From Bradyrhizobium stylosanthis (GTDB taxonomy: Bacteria > Pseudomonadota > Alphaproteobacteria > Rhizobiales > Xanthobacteraceae): DNA of 64,000 nt. Positions within the stretch are counted from its first letter, which is position 1, and every line of letters begins with the position of its first letter. Shown piece by piece: positions 24,455 to 34,184 of the stretch. A program made the position numbers and the translations under genes. Location of the stretch: NCBI RefSeq assembly GCF_001641335.1, contig NZ_LVEM01000004.1:748100-812099 (forward strand). Direction: 5' to 3'. Under the pieces are notes generated by a model that did not search any database, was not told where the DNA came from, and was given only the letters and a program-made list of their open reading frames with translations.

Positions 24455-25801
24455 ATGGCAGATCGCTCGTTCGCCGCTTCCGTCGACCCGGCATCCACAC
24501 CCTCCCCTCAGGACACGAAGACCGACGCGAAAGGATTGCAGGACGCGCTGCACGAGCAGCTGTTCGCCAATGACGAGCCCGGCCACCCGCCCGAAGCGCA
24601 GGCAGGACCCGAACCCGGACCGCGCTGGCCGCATCTGCGACGTGGCGCCAAGATCGCGATCGGACTTGCGCTCGTCGCTGTGTTCGGCTGGCTGCCGCTG
24701 CGCGCGATCTGGGAATATTCCAGCGTCGAAGCCGTGCTGAATTCCCGCCTGGTCACCCTGCGCTCGCCGATCGGCGGCCGCGTCGCAGCCGCGCAGCGCA
24801 TCACCGATCAGGCCAAGCTGGATGCCGGCACCGTGATCCTGCGTGTCGTGAATTCGCGCGGCGACCGCACCCGCCTCGACGATCTCCGGCGACAGAAATC
24901 GCGCCTGGAGAACGAGCGGCCGAGCCTTGCCGCCAAGCTCGCCTCCGCGCAGGCCGCGCAGAAGGATCTGGCCCGGCAGGCCGCGCAGTTCCGCGACGGA
25001 CGGGTGCTCCAGCTGGAGGCCCGCATCGCCGAGATCCAGACCTCGATCGAGGCGGCGGCGGCGCGGCGGGACGAGGCCAGCGCCGCCGTCGAGCGCGCTT
25101 CGTCGCTGGCGAAGACCGGCAACGTCTCGACCGTGGAGCTGGCGCGGTTGACGCGCGAGCTTTCGGTGTCGCAGCAGACCGAGCTCGGCGCACGCAAGCG
25201 GCTGGACGCTGCCAAGGTCGAACTGACCGCGGCACAGAACGGCTCCTTCCTCGGCGACAGCTACAACGACCGCCCGAGCTCGGTGCAGCGCGAGGAGGAG
25301 ATGCGCCAGCGCGCGGCCGACCTCGAGGCCGATCTCGCGCGCACCGACACCGAGATCGCCTGGCTCGCCAACGAAATCATCGTCGAGGAGGTCCGCTTCT
25401 CTGATCTCGCCGAGGCCAACATCACGACGCCCGTCGCGGGCCGCGTCTGGGAGATGATGACCTCGCCGGGCGAGGACGTGCAGGCCGGTCAGCCGCTGCT
25501 CAAGGTGCTCGATTGCAGCAGCGCGGTCATCACGGCCAACGTCACCGAGAGCGTCTACAACCGCCTGCAGCTCGGGGACCGCGCCACGTTCGAGCCGAAC
25601 GACGGGGGCGCGCCGATCTCCGGCACCGTCGTCAACCTCACCGGCGCCGCGGGCGCGCCGGCCAATCTCGCCATCAATCCCGACGCGCTCAGCAAGGAGC
25701 CATATCGCGTCACCGTCGCGCTTGCCGATGCCGCCGCCCACGGCTGCACGGTGGGCCGCACCGGCCGCGTCGTGTTTGGCCAGCGTGCGAGCGCATCGTG
25801 A
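24455..25801 (+). CDS. HlyD-like membrane fusion protein for glycan export
   Basis: A 448-residue membrane fusion protein. One helix near residues 60-80 ([20 protein letters not shown]), a first biotinyl-lipoyl-like half ([20 protein letters not shown]), a long coiled coil (about 145-275), the second half ([20 protein letters not shown]) and a beta domain with [20 protein letters not shown]. The stop at 25801 almost touches the next gene, a PilZ-containing polysaccharide synthase, so it is likely the periplasmic conduit of that synthase, comparable in role to Alg44 in alginate export. I use ATG 24455, nearer the N-terminal polar tail of homologues. Confidence 0.85.
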   Translation: MADRSFAASVDPASTPSPQDTKTDAKGLQDALHEQLFANDEPGHPPEAQAGPEPGPRWPHLRRGAKIAIGLALVAVFGWLPLRAIWEYSSVEAVLNSRLVTLRSPIGGRVAAAQRITDQAKLDAGTVILRVVNSRGDRTRLDDLRRQKSRLENERPSLAAKLASAQAAQKDLARQAAQFRDGRVLQLEARIAEIQTSIEAAAARRDEASAAVERASSLAKTGNVSTVELARLTRELSVSQQTELGARKRLDAAKVELTAAQNGSFLGDSYNDRPSSVQREEEMRQRAADLEADLARTDTEIAWLANEIIVEEVRFSDLAEANITTPVAGRVWEMMTSPGEDVQAGQPLLKVLDCSSAVITANVTESVYNRLQLGDRATFEPNDGGAPISGTVVNLTGAAGAPANLAINPDALSKEPYRVTVALADAAAHGCTVGRTGRVVFGQRASAS

Positions 25802-25803
25802 CG

Positions 25804-27738
25804 ATGGCACTGACGCCCGGCCTGATTGCGCTCGGCGCCTTCATGGCGATCGTGCCGCTGCTCAAACGCGACAGCACCATGGCGCGCTCATTGCTGGCGG
25901 TGGTGTCGCTGGCTTTGCTGCTCCGTTATCTCCATTGGCGCGTGACGTCGACGCTGCCTCCGCCGCACCTGACATGGGACGCCGTGATCGGCTACCCCTT
26001 CATGCTGCTGGAAGGCGCCTCGCTCGTCGCGGTCGCGCTGTCGCTGCTGTTCCTCAGCCGCACGCGAGACCGCACCAAGGCGGCCAGGATCGACGGCCGC
26101 GCCACCGACCCGCACGCGCCGCTGATCGACGTCTTCATCTGCACCTACAACGAGGAGCGGTCGATCCTCGAGCGCACCATCATCGGCGCGACCGGGATGG
26201 AGTACGGCAATTATCGCGTCTGGGTGCTCGACGACGGCCGGCGGCCCTGGCTGCGGCGGCTCGCAAGCGAGCTAGGCTGCCACTATCTGACGCGGCCGGA
26301 CAACCGCCACGCCAAGGCGGGCAACATCAATCATGCGCTCCGGCATGTCGGCGCGCTGCCGCAGCCGCCGCAATTCGTCGCCATCCTCGATGCCGATTTC
26401 GTGCCGCGGCCCGACTTCCTCGCCCGGACCGTCTCGCTGATGGACGATGCTTCGGTCGGCGTGGTGCAGACGCCGCAGCACTTCATCAATCCCGACCCGA
26501 TCCAGACCAACCTCGCCGCGACCGACGTCTGGCCCGACGAGCAGCGCTTCTTCTTCGACATCCTGATGCCGGCCAAGGACGCCTGGGGCGTCGCCTTCTG
26601 CTGCGGCACGTCATCTCTGATCCGCTATGAGGGGCTGGTGCAGATCGGCGGTTTCCCGACCGACTCCGTCACGGAGGATTATCTCGTCACGCTGCGCCTG
26701 AAGGAACACGGCCTCACCACCATCTATCTCAACGAGCGGCTGACGATCGGGCTCGCGCCGGAGGGGCTGAAGGAATACATCACCCAGCGCGCCCGCTGGT
26801 GCCTTGGCTTCATGCAGATCATCCGCGGCCGCAGCGGCCCGCTCTCGCGGGAGTCGAAATTGACTTTCATCGACCGGCTCTCGCTGGTGGATGCCTTCAT
26901 GAGCTGGTCCGCGGTCTACACGTCGAAGACGGCGGGTTTGATCGTGCCATGGCTGTTCCTGCTGTTCGGCATCAAGGCGGTGCAGGCTGATCTTATCGAG
27001 CTGCTGCGTTTCTTCCTGCCGTTCTATGTCTGGCACGGCCTCACCATGGCCTGGCTGTCGCGCGGCCGTTCGCTGGCGATGATGACGGACGTCTCGCAGT
27101 TGATCGCCGCGCCCGCCGTGCTGAAGGCGGTGGCGGCCGGCCTGCTGAAGCCGCGGGGACACAAATTCAAGGTCACCGCAAAAGGCGGTGACCGCGACAA
27201 CAGGTTCGTCGAATGGCCGCTGCTGCGACTCTACGGCACCGCGCTCCTCATCACGCTCGCGTCGATCGCCTATGCCTTCATCCTGCATTTGCGCGGCGAG
27301 AACATCGCCTATGGCGGGCTGGCGCTGGCGTGGAGTCTCTACAACGCGTTCATTCTCACCGTGGTCTGCTTCGTCTGCATCGAGCAGCCGCGCAAGCGCA
27401 AGGCGGAACGCTTTGACCGCAACGAGCCGGTGCTGCTGCGCCAGGACGGCAGGTCGCATCTGGCCAAGCTCGCCGACATCTCGATCACCGGCGCGCGGCT
27501 GATCGATCCCGCCCCGCCGCTCCCGGGCAGCACGATCGAATGCCGGATCTATGGCCGCTCGATCGCGGCCATCGTGGTGCGGCGGACGGCGGACGGCTTT
27601 GCGGTGCGCTTCGAGGAAGGCATGGACACGCGCGTGCACGCGATCCGGGCGTTCTATGCCGGAGAATATGTGCGCGCCTATCGCGGCGTCAGGGCGCTGC
27701 CGGTCGGAAAGGCGCTGCTGATGCGGCTATTCGGATAG
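25804..27738 (+). CDS. Cellulose-synthase-like GT2 with C-terminal PilZ domain
   Basis: A 644-residue inner-membrane processive glycosyltransferase. N-terminal helices (about 5-20, 28-45, 60-85), then the catalytic motifs DDG 143-145, DAD 196-198, TED 290-292 and QRARW 328-332, further helices to about 525, and a PilZ domain with R532-x3-R536 and DxSxxG at 558-563, the two c-di-GMP contact motifs. It should polymerise a beta-linked glycan from UDP-sugar in response to c-di-GMP. No bcsB, bcsZ or bcsC accompanies it, only the HlyD-like gene, so the product may not be classical cellulose. Start could be GTG 25798 (overlapping the previous stop) or ATG 25804. Confidence 0.9.
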   Translation: MALTPGLIALGAFMAIVPLLKRDSTMARSLLAVVSLALLLRYLHWRVTSTLPPPHLTWDAVIGYPFMLLEGASLVAVALSLLFLSRTRDRTKAARIDGRATDPHAPLIDVFICTYNEERSILERTIIGATGMEYGNYRVWVLDDGRRPWLRRLASELGCHYLTRPDNRHAKAGNINHALRHVGALPQPPQFVAILDADFVPRPDFLARTVSLMDDASVGVVQTPQHFINPDPIQTNLAATDVWPDEQRFFFDILMPAKDAWGVAFCCGTSSLIRYEGLVQIGGFPTDSVTEDYLVTLRLKEHGLTTIYLNERLTIGLAPEGLKEYITQRARWCLGFMQIIRGRSGPLSRESKLTFIDRLSLVDAFMSWSAVYTSKTAGLIVPWLFLLFGIKAVQADLIELLRFFLPFYVWHGLTMAWLSRGRSLAMMTDVSQLIAAPAVLKAVAAGLLKPRGHKFKVTAKGGDRDNRFVEWPLLRLYGTALLITLASIAYAFILHLRGENIAYGGLALAWSLYNAFILTVVCFVCIEQPRKRKAERFDRNEPVLLRQDGRSHLAKLADISITGARLIDPAPPLPGSTIECRIYGRSIAAIVVRRTADGFAVRFEEGMDTRVHAIRAFYAGEYVRAYRGVRALPVGKALLMRLFG

Positions 27739-27863
27739 GATAACGCAGTCTTCGCGAACGTCGACACAGCAAAAGATGGTTAACGCTTTCAGAGTCCGAG
27801 CGCTTCGAGGTTTGTTAAAATTTGCTGGGTACGTCTTCCAGGCATCGTGAGCTGGAGGACGAC

Positions 27864-28721
27864 ATGGGTAAGCGGGCCAAGCGCGGAAAGGCAGAGACGC
27901 TCGCAATACCGATGGTCGCGAGAGTTGGCATCGGCGCCGTCGCCGTCGCCGCACTGGGATACGGTCTGCTGTCGTCCCCGGAGAGCGCCCAACCGGCACG
28001 GAAACCCGCCGCGCAGCAAGCCCGGGCATCGTCCTCTCCGGTTTACGTGGCAGCTCCAGTTCCCGCATCGGTACCAGTGCCGACGCCTGCTCCGGTTCCG
28101 GCTCCGGCGCCTCTGGTCGAACCACCAAAGGCCGCTGAAGGTCCCGGCGCATTCGTCCGGCAGGTGGTTGACTACGCCAGCCGCCAGCCCGCGGGCACCG
28201 TGATCATCGATACCGGCAACACGTTCCTCTATTACGTCCTGAACGACAGGCAGGCGATGCGCTATGGCATCGGCGTCGGCCGCGAAGGTTTCACATGGTC
28301 CGGCGAGCAGACTGTGGCCCGTAAGGCGGAATGGCCGGACTGGCATCCGCCCGTAGAGATGATCGGGCGTCAGCCTTATCTGCCGCGGTTCATGGCAGGC
28401 GGTCCCGGCAATCCGCTCGGCGCGCGGGCGATGTATCTCGGCGAGACCGAATATCGAATTCACGGCACCAACAAGCCCGACACGATCGGCAAGCGGGTCT
28501 CGTCCGGCTGCATCAGGCTGACCAACGAGGACGTCACGGACCTCTACGAGCGGGTCAAGGTCGGTGCGAAAGTGATCGTAATGCCGGCCAATCGGCCATC
28601 CCCGGCCCCGATGCCCGACGCCGCGTCGCGAGCGCCCGACCCGGCATCGTCGTCGAAGCGGCCCCTGGCAGCCAACGCGCAGATGCTGTCACCCCAGGCA
28701 AAGATCGCCGACGCCCAGTAA
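27864..28721 (+). CDS. L,D-transpeptidase (YkuD family)
   Basis: A 285-residue protein. A basic N-terminus and hydrophobic anchor (about 15-38) are followed by a long Pro/Ala/Val linker (APVPASVPVPTPAPVPAPAP) and a YkuD catalytic domain from about residue 110. The active-site segment has HGT at 200-202 and SSGC at 213-216 with C216 as nucleophile and IR following. These enzymes form 3-3 peptidoglycan crosslinks or attach proteins to peptidoglycan. The proline linker would let the domain reach the wall from the inner membrane. Start at 27864 chosen because the upstream part is polar. Confidence 0.92.
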   Translation: MGKRAKRGKAETLAIPMVARVGIGAVAVAALGYGLLSSPESAQPARKPAAQQARASSSPVYVAAPVPASVPVPTPAPVPAPAPLVEPPKAAEGPGAFVRQVVDYASRQPAGTVIIDTGNTFLYYVLNDRQAMRYGIGVGREGFTWSGEQTVARKAEWPDWHPPVEMIGRQPYLPRFMAGGPGNPLGARAMYLGETEYRIHGTNKPDTIGKRVSSGCIRLTNEDVTDLYERVKVGAKVIVMPANRPSPAPMPDAASRAPDPASSSKRPLAANAQMLSPQAKIADAQ

Positions 28722-28838
28722 CCGCAATTTCTCTATCGAGAAGGCGAGCGGGCCTGAGCCCTGAAGGGATGGCCTGAGGCCGTCACTTCCCCTAGACTTC
28801 CGGCGAATCCACGCCTGCCCCTCCCCGCCGGAACCCTT

Positions 28839-30140
28839 ATGCTCCAGACCCGATTTGCAATCGCGGCCGTCGCGCTCCTTGCATGCTCCGCCACCGCCTC
28901 CGCCCAGTTCGCACCGCCGCCGGCAAGGCCCGCGGCGCCCAAGGCCAGCGCGCCGTCGCCGCGCGCGGCCTCGTGCCATAACGGGGCGAGCTTCGATCGC
29001 TTCCTCGCCGACGTGAAGAGCCAGGCGGTCGCAGCCGGCGTGTCGCAGCGGACGATGTCGGAGGCTGCACCCTACCTCGTCTACGATCAGGGCATCGTCA
29101 ACCGCGACCGCGGCCAGCGCGTGTTCGGCCAGCTCTTCACCGAGTTCGCCGGACGCATGGCCGCGCCCTATCGCATGCAGAACGGCCAGCAGCACATCAA
29201 GAACCACGCCTCTGCATTCGCGCGCGCGGAAAAGGAATACGGCGTGCCGCCGGCCGTGATCGCCGCGTTCTGGGGGCTCGAGAGCGATTTCGGCGTCAAC
29301 ATGGGCAATCTGCCGACGCTGAAATCGCTGGTGTCGCTGGCCTATGACTGCCGCCGCTCGGAGATGTTCGTGAAAGAGACCATCGCCGCGCTGAAGATCA
29401 TCGACCGCGGCGATCTCACGCCCGACGAGATGGTCGGCTCCTGGGCCGGCGAGCTCGGCCAGACGCAATTCCTGCCGGTGCACTATGTCAACTATGCCGT
29501 CGATTATGACGGCGACGGACGGCGCGATCTGTTGCGCAGCGAGGACGACGTGATCGGCTCGACCGCGAACTACATCGCCAACGGCCTGAAGTGGCGCCGC
29601 GGCGAGCCGTGGCTCGAGGAGATCAAGGTGCCGCAGAACCTGCCGTGGGATCAGACCGATCTCACCGTGCAGCTGCCGCGCTCGAAATGGGCGCAGCTCG
29701 GGGTCACCTATCCCGACGGCCGCGCGCTGCCGAACGACAATCTGCCGGCCTCCGTGCTGCTGCCGATGGGACGCTCCGGCCCGGCCTTCATGGCGTATGC
29801 GAATTTCGCGGCCTATACCGAATGGAACAACTCGCTGATCTACTCGACCACCGCGGGCTATCTCGCCACCCGCATCGCGGGCGCGCCGCCGATGCGCAAG
29901 CCGGCCCAGCCGGTCGCGCAACTGCCGTATAGCGAGCTCAAGCAATTGCAGCAGCTGCTGGTCCAGGCCGGCTTCAACGTCGGCAAGGTGGACGGCGTGC
30001 TCGGCCAGCAGAGCCGCGCCGCAGTAAAAGCGATGCAGATCAAGTTCGGCCTGCCGGCGGATTCCTGGCCGACCGCCGAGCTGCTCGCGCGGATGCGCGG
30101 CGGCACGGCGCAGGCGCAGCCGGGGGCGGTGGTGCGGTAA
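28839..30140 (+). CDS. Lytic murein transglycosylase (MltB-type) with peptidoglycan-binding domain
   Basis: A 433-residue secreted enzyme. Signal peptide cleaved near ASAQ-FA (about residue 23), then an SLT_2/MltB domain with the catalytic glutamate in AAFWGLESDFGVNMG and the family segments GSWAGELGQTQFLPVHYVNY and DYDGDGRRDLLRSEDDVIGS, and a C-terminal PG_binding_1 domain (LKQLQQLLVQAGFNVGKVDG, QQSRAAVKAMQIKFGLPAD). It cleaves glycan strands to 1,6-anhydromuramic ends. It lies 118 bp after the L,D-transpeptidase, a plausible cell-wall remodelling pair. Confidence 0.95.
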   Translation: MLQTRFAIAAVALLACSATASAQFAPPPARPAAPKASAPSPRAASCHNGASFDRFLADVKSQAVAAGVSQRTMSEAAPYLVYDQGIVNRDRGQRVFGQLFTEFAGRMAAPYRMQNGQQHIKNHASAFARAEKEYGVPPAVIAAFWGLESDFGVNMGNLPTLKSLVSLAYDCRRSEMFVKETIAALKIIDRGDLTPDEMVGSWAGELGQTQFLPVHYVNYAVDYDGDGRRDLLRSEDDVIGSTANYIANGLKWRRGEPWLEEIKVPQNLPWDQTDLTVQLPRSKWAQLGVTYPDGRALPNDNLPASVLLPMGRSGPAFMAYANFAAYTEWNNSLIYSTTAGYLATRIAGAPPMRKPAQPVAQLPYSELKQLQQLLVQAGFNVGKVDGVLGQQSRAAVKAMQIKFGLPADSWPTAELLARMRGGTAQAQPGAVVR

Positions 30141-30155
30141 AATCGTCTCTCCGTA

Positions 30156-30200
30156 GTCATGCCCCGCCTAGTGCGCAATTGCGCACAAGCGGGCGATGAC
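30156..30200. repeat. 45-bp intergenic inverted repeat with TGCGCAATTGCGCA core
   Basis: GTCATGCCCCGC against GCGGGCGATGAC as outer arms around a perfect 14-bp palindrome TGCGCAATTGCGCA at 30172-30185. It lies 15 bp after the transglycosylase stop and may act as an RNA hairpin, but it has no T-run. Confidence 0.65.
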
Positions 30201-30285
30201 ACCGAGTTTGTGGCGCGATAGAATTTTCGCATCGCACAAGCCCTCCCCGCGATTGTATTTTTCCATGAGGCTCCCATGTGAGTGA

Positions 30286-30303
30286 CTCAGGTTTTCTCCT
30301 GAG
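30286..30303. promoter_or_regulatory. Inverted repeat CTCAGG-N6-CCTGAG before DUF1993 gene
   Basis: A perfect 6+6 bp dyad with a 6-bp T-rich spacer, centred 36 bp before the gene start. It is enclosed by a wider GAGTG ... CACTC pair (about 30279-30313). It could be an operator or a leader hairpin; nothing else identifies the regulator. Confidence 0.4.
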
Positions 30304-30330
30304 ATTTCCACTCATTGAAGCGAGCATCAC

Positions 30331-30834
30331 ATGTCCTTTTACGACGCGGTCGTCCCCGCCTACCTGCAAATGCTGAACAGCCTCACCGGCCTGCTCACCA
30401 AAGCCGAGGCGCATTGCGCGGCGAAGAAGATCGACCCGAGCGTGCTGCTCGGCTCGCGCCTGTTTCCGGACATGCTGCCGCTGTCGAAGCAGATCCAGCT
30501 CGTCAGCGATTTCGCCACCAAGGGCTGTGCGCGGCTGACCCATAGCGAGGTGCCCTCGAACCCCGACACCGAAAAGACGTTCGAGGAATTGAAGCAGCGG
30601 CTCGCCAAGACGATCGACTATGTGAAGTCGTTCAAGCCGGAACAGTTTGCGGGCGCAGAGGCCAAGGACGTCACTTTCCCGACCGGGCCCGACAGGACCA
30701 CGACCCTGAAGGGCCAGCAGTTCCTGAGCGCGTTCTCGCTGCCGAACTTCTATTTCCACTGCGCGACCGCCCACGGCATCCTGCGCCACAACGGCGTCGA
30801 GGTCGGCAAGCGCGATTTCATGGGCCAGACCTGA
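30331..30834 (+). CDS. DUF1993 domain-containing protein
   Basis: A 167-residue protein that is entirely DUF1993, a four-helix-bundle, DinB-like family of unknown role: it begins FYDAVVPAYLQMLNSLTGLL and ends in FYFHCATAHGILRHNGVEVG. The conserved histidines near the C-terminus (FHCATAHGILRHNG) could bind metal, as in DinB-type bundles; this is inference. It is followed 192 bp later by an old-yellow-enzyme gene. Confidence 0.9.
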   Translation: MSFYDAVVPAYLQMLNSLTGLLTKAEAHCAAKKIDPSVLLGSRLFPDMLPLSKQIQLVSDFATKGCARLTHSEVPSNPDTEKTFEELKQRLAKTIDYVKSFKPEQFAGAEAKDVTFPTGPDRTTTLKGQQFLSAFSLPNFYFHCATAHGILRHNGVEVGKRDFMGQT

Positions 30835-30900
30835 TGGGCCTGACCTGATTTGCGCAATCGCACGGCCGCGTAGTGGAATTCTGCTGCCGCGGACGAAATT

Positions 30901-30915
30901 GCACATCAATTGTGC
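30901..30915. promoter_or_regulatory. Inverted repeat GCACA-N5-TGTGC before alkene reductase gene
   Basis: A perfect 5+5 bp dyad GCACATCAATTGTGC, 112 bp upstream of the reductase start, with a related GCACAAGTGTG at about 30984-30994 nearer the gene. The pair could be operators of a local regulator of the xenobiotic-reductase type, but no regulator gene is adjacent. Confidence 0.35.
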
Positions 30916-31026
30916 TGCGCGGGGCTTGCCGCGCAGCTCGCTTGCACTTTCCGTATGGCTCGTCACTTGCGCTGGATATCGCGATGCACAAGTGTGATTG
31001 ACCTCTCACCGCCTGGAAGCATTCAC

Positions 31027-32127
31027 ATGAGCCGTTCGACCAAATTGTTTGAGACCTACAAGCTCGGCCCGATCACGCTGGCCAACCGCTTCGTGATGGC
31101 GCCGCTGACGCGCAACCGCGCCGTTCCCGGCACCTTCGTCCCCGGCACGCTCGCCGCCGACTATTACAGCCAGCGCGCGTCCGCAGGGCTCCTGATCACC
31201 GAAGCAAGCCAGATCTCGCAACAGGGCCAGGGCTACCAGGACACCCCCGGCATCTATTCCAAGGAGCAGGTCGCGGGCTGGCGCAAGGTCACCGACCAGT
31301 TCCATGAGCGCGGCGGCAAGATCTTCATCCAGCTCTGGCATGTCGGCCGCATCTCGCATGTCGATCTGCAGGCGAATGGCGCAGCCCCGGTGGCGCCGAG
31401 CGCGATCCGCGCCAAGGGCAAGACCTTCGTGAACGGCACCTTCGCCGACGTCTCCGAGCCCCGTGCGCTCGATCTCTCCGAAATTCCCGGGATCATCGAC
31501 GACTTCAAGCGCGCGACGAAGAACGCGCTCGAAGCCGGCTTCGACGGCGTCGAGATCCACGGTGCCAACGGCTACCTGCTCGAACAGTTCGCCAAGGACG
31601 GCACCAACAAGCGCACCGACGCTTACGGCGGCTCGATCGAGAACCGCGCCAAGCTGATGCTCGAGGTCTCCAAGGCCGTCGTCGCTGAAGCCGGCGCCGA
31701 CCGCACCGGCATCCGCATCTCGCCCGTGACGCCCGCCAACGACATCTCGGATTCCAATCCGCAGGCGCTGTACGATCACATCGTCGACGGCCTCAGCGCG
31801 CTCAAGCTCGTCTATCTCCACGTCGTCGAGGGCGCCACCGGCGGGCCGCGCGACATCGCGCCGTTCGACTATGCCTCCCTGCGCAAGCGCTTCAGCGGCG
31901 CCTACGTCGCCAACAACGGCTACGACTTCGATCTCGCCACCAAGGTGCTGGACGCGAACGCGGCCGACCTCATCGCCTTCGGCAAGCCGTTCATCTCCAA
32001 CCCCGACCTCGTCGAGCGGCTGAAGAAGGGCGCGGCGCTGAACGACTGGGACAAGAACACCTTCTACGGCGGCGGCGCCAAGGGCTACACGGATTACCCG
32101 GCGCTGGCGGCCGAGCCGGCGGAGTAG
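31027..32127 (+). CDS. Old yellow enzyme / alkene reductase (NemA-like)
   Basis: A 366-residue FMN-dependent ene-reductase. Hallmarks are LANRFVMAPLTRNRA near residue 20, QLWHVGRISH near 100, the substrate-binding HGANGYLLEQFAKDGTNKRT near 180, RIRISPV-type FMN segment (TGIRISPVTP) near 230 and a C-terminal FGKPFISNPDLVERLKKGA. It reduces activated C=C bonds and nitro compounds with NAD(P)H. I start at ATG 31027 (MSRSTKLFETYKLG), where homologues begin. No redox partner is nearby. Confidence 0.95.
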   Translation: MSRSTKLFETYKLGPITLANRFVMAPLTRNRAVPGTFVPGTLAADYYSQRASAGLLITEASQISQQGQGYQDTPGIYSKEQVAGWRKVTDQFHERGGKIFIQLWHVGRISHVDLQANGAAPVAPSAIRAKGKTFVNGTFADVSEPRALDLSEIPGIIDDFKRATKNALEAGFDGVEIHGANGYLLEQFAKDGTNKRTDAYGGSIENRAKLMLEVSKAVVAEAGADRTGIRISPVTPANDISDSNPQALYDHIVDGLSALKLVYLHVVEGATGGPRDIAPFDYASLRKRFSGAYVANNGYDFDLATKVLDANAADLIAFGKPFISNPDLVERLKKGAALNDWDKNTFYGGGAKGYTDYPALAAEPAE

Positions 32128-32141
32128 AACGCTCTCTCCTT

Positions 32142-32227
32142 CGTCATTGCGAGGAGCGTAGCGACGAAGCAATCCAGACGGCCTCCGTGGAAAGACTCTG
32201 GATTGCTTCGCTTCGCTCGCAATGACG
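32142..32227. repeat. Intergenic palindromic repeat, family GTCATTGCGAGCGAAGCGAA
   Basis: Copy with arms CGTCATTGCGAGGAGCGTAG and CTTCGCTTCGCTCGCAATGA and the common GCAATCCAG/CTGGATTGC inner pair. It lies between the reductase stop and the shared terminator. Confidence 0.9.
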
Positions 32228-32253
32228 AGGTGGTGGCGGTGCGCGCAAGCCAC

Positions 32254-32287
32254 CAAAACAAAAAGGCCGGGATCGCTCCCGGCCTTT
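32254..32287. terminator. Bidirectional rho-independent terminator at the glp operon end
   Basis: AAAAAGGCCGGGA-TCGC-TCCCGGCCTTT with A-rich sequence on the left gives TTTTTGTTTTGG after the stem on the minus strand. It is 26 bp past the glpV stop and also closes the reductase gene. Confidence 0.88.
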
Positions 32288-32312
32288 CGCATTTGATGAG
32301 GCTATACGGCGC

Positions 32313-34106
32313 TTACTTCGCTTCCGCGCGCTTGGGCGGGGTCGCCGGCCACGACTTGATCAGCGTGTCGTAGTCGACCGTCTCGCCCTTCGGCTTCTCG
32401 TTGGCGAGCTTGCGCTGCGGGGCGATGGTGCCGTCCTTCTGGGCCTTGGCGAACCAGTACTCGGCCGACTCCTTCTTGTGCAGCTTCGGACCGCACTCCT
32501 TCTGCACGCCGGACTTCTCCAGGCGCTCCATCACGGAGTCCTGGGCCGCAGCGAGAGCGTCCATCGCCTGCTGCGGCGTCTTCGCACCGGACGACGCATC
32601 GCCGATGTTCTGCCACCAGAGCTGCGCGAGCTTCGGATAGTCGGGCACGTTGTTGCCGGTCGGGGTCCACTGCACGCGCGCGGGCGAGCGGTAGAACTCG
32701 ATCAGGCCGCCGAGCTTCGGCGCGCGCTCGGTGAACGACTTGTCCCAGATGTCGGATTCACGGATGAAGGTGAGACCGACATGGCTCTTCTTCAGCGACA
32801 CCGTCTTGGAGACGATGAACTGCAGATAGAGCCAGGCCGCCTTGCGGCGGTCAGCCGGGGTCGACTTCAACAGCGTGAGCGAGCCGGCATCCTGGTAGCC
32901 GAGCTTCATGCCTTCCTTCCAGTACGATCCGTGCGGCGACGGAGCCATACGCCATTTCGGCGTACCGTCCGCGTTCATCACGGCGATGCCCGGCTTCACC
33001 ATGTCGGCGGTGAAGGCGGTGTACCAGAACATCTGCTGGGCGATGTTACCCTGCGCCGGCACCGGACCGGACTCGGAGAAGGTCATGCCCTGAGCCTGCG
33101 GCGGAGCATACTTCTTCATCCACTCGAGATACTTGGTGATCGAGTAGACCGCGGCGGGACCATTGGTGTCGCCACCACGCTCCACGCTCGAGCCGACCGG
33201 ACGGCAGCCTTCCATGCGGATGCCCCATTCGTCGACCGGCAGACCGTTCGGAATGCCCTTGTCGCCGTTGCCGGCCATCGACAGCCAGGCGTCGGTGAAA
33301 CGCCAGCCAAGCGAGGGGTCCTTCTTGCCATAGTCCATATGGCCGTAGACCTTGACGCCGTTGATCTCCTTGATGTCGTTCGTGAAGAACTCGGCGATGT
33401 CCTCGTAGGCCGACCAGTTCACGGGAACGCCGAGTTCGTAGCCATACTTGGCCTTGAACTTGGCCTTGTAGTCGGGGTTGGTGAACCAGTCGTAGCGGAA
33501 CCAGTAGAGGTTGGCGAACTGCTGGTCGGGCAGCTGATAGAGCTTGCCGTCCGGCGCGGTGCCGAACGACTTGCCGATGAAGTCGTTGACGTCGAGCATC
33601 GGGTCGGTGACGTCCTTGCCCTCGCCGGTCATGTAGTCCGACAGCGCGATGGTCTGGCCGTAGCGGAAGTGCGTGCCGATCAGGTCGGAATCGTTGATCC
33701 AGCCGTCATAGACGTTCTTGCCGGACTGCATCTGGGTCTGCAGCTTCTCGACGACGTCACCTTCCTGGATGATGTCGTGCTTGAGCTTGATGCCGGTGAG
33801 CTCGGAGAACGCCTTGGCCAGCGTCTGCGATTCATATTCGTGGGTGGTGATGGTCTCGGAGACGACGTTGATCTCCATGCCCTTGAACGGTTCGGCGGCC
33901 TTCGCGAACCACTCCAGCTCCTTCTTCTGGTCGTCCTTCGACAAGGTCGAGGGCTGGAATTCGGTGATCCACTTCTGGATCGTGGCATCGTCGGCGGCGC
34001 GGACCGGCGCCGAGACGGTGAACGACACCGCAAGCGCGGCGACGCTGGACATGGTCAGAAAGCTGTTCTTGGTCAATGGACCTTTCCTTCTCCTAAACTG
34101 TCGCAT
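32313..34106 (-). CDS. glpV: Glycerol ABC transporter substrate-binding protein
   Basis: A 597-residue periplasmic solute-binding protein, long for the family as in the rhizobial glycerol transporter. The N-terminus has several arginines before the hydrophobic core (FLTMSSVAALAVSFTVSAPV) and a cleavage site near VRAA-DD. Later segments such as FLMKPGIAVMNADGTPKWRM-like sequence and LYLQFIVSKTV are typical of extracellular binding proteins. A perfect GGAGG six bases before ATG 34106 fixes this start over other candidates inside the signal. It is the last gene of the glpDSTPQUV order known from Rhizobium. Confidence 0.9.
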   Translation of the reverse strand: MRQFRRRKGPLTKNSFLTMSSVAALAVSFTVSAPVRAADDATIQKWITEFQPSTLSKDDQKKELEWFAKAAEPFKGMEINVVSETITTHEYESQTLAKAFSELTGIKLKHDIIQEGDVVEKLQTQMQSGKNVYDGWINDSDLIGTHFRYGQTIALSDYMTGEGKDVTDPMLDVNDFIGKSFGTAPDGKLYQLPDQQFANLYWFRYDWFTNPDYKAKFKAKYGYELGVPVNWSAYEDIAEFFTNDIKEINGVKVYGHMDYGKKDPSLGWRFTDAWLSMAGNGDKGIPNGLPVDEWGIRMEGCRPVGSSVERGGDTNGPAAVYSITKYLEWMKKYAPPQAQGMTFSESGPVPAQGNIAQQMFWYTAFTADMVKPGIAVMNADGTPKWRMAPSPHGSYWKEGMKLGYQDAGSLTLLKSTPADRRKAAWLYLQFIVSKTVSLKKSHVGLTFIRESDIWDKSFTERAPKLGGLIEFYRSPARVQWTPTGNNVPDYPKLAQLWWQNIGDASSGAKTPQQAMDALAAAQDSVMERLEKSGVQKECGPKLHKKESAEYWFAKAQKDGTIAPQRKLANEKPKGETVDYDTLIKSWPATPPKRAEAK

Positions 34107-34184
34107 GTTGTTCCTCCGTTGCAGCGACAAACTTTTATATACAGACCCGGTTGCCCCCGGATCTGGCCGTCCCTTCGCGAAGCG

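Noticed and set aside
34081-34106. Possible TTG start of GlpV at about 34076 after an AGGAAAGG stretch
   Set aside because: A perfect GGAGG lies before the ATG at 34106, which keeps the usual basic signal start; the TTG option would truncate the signal.
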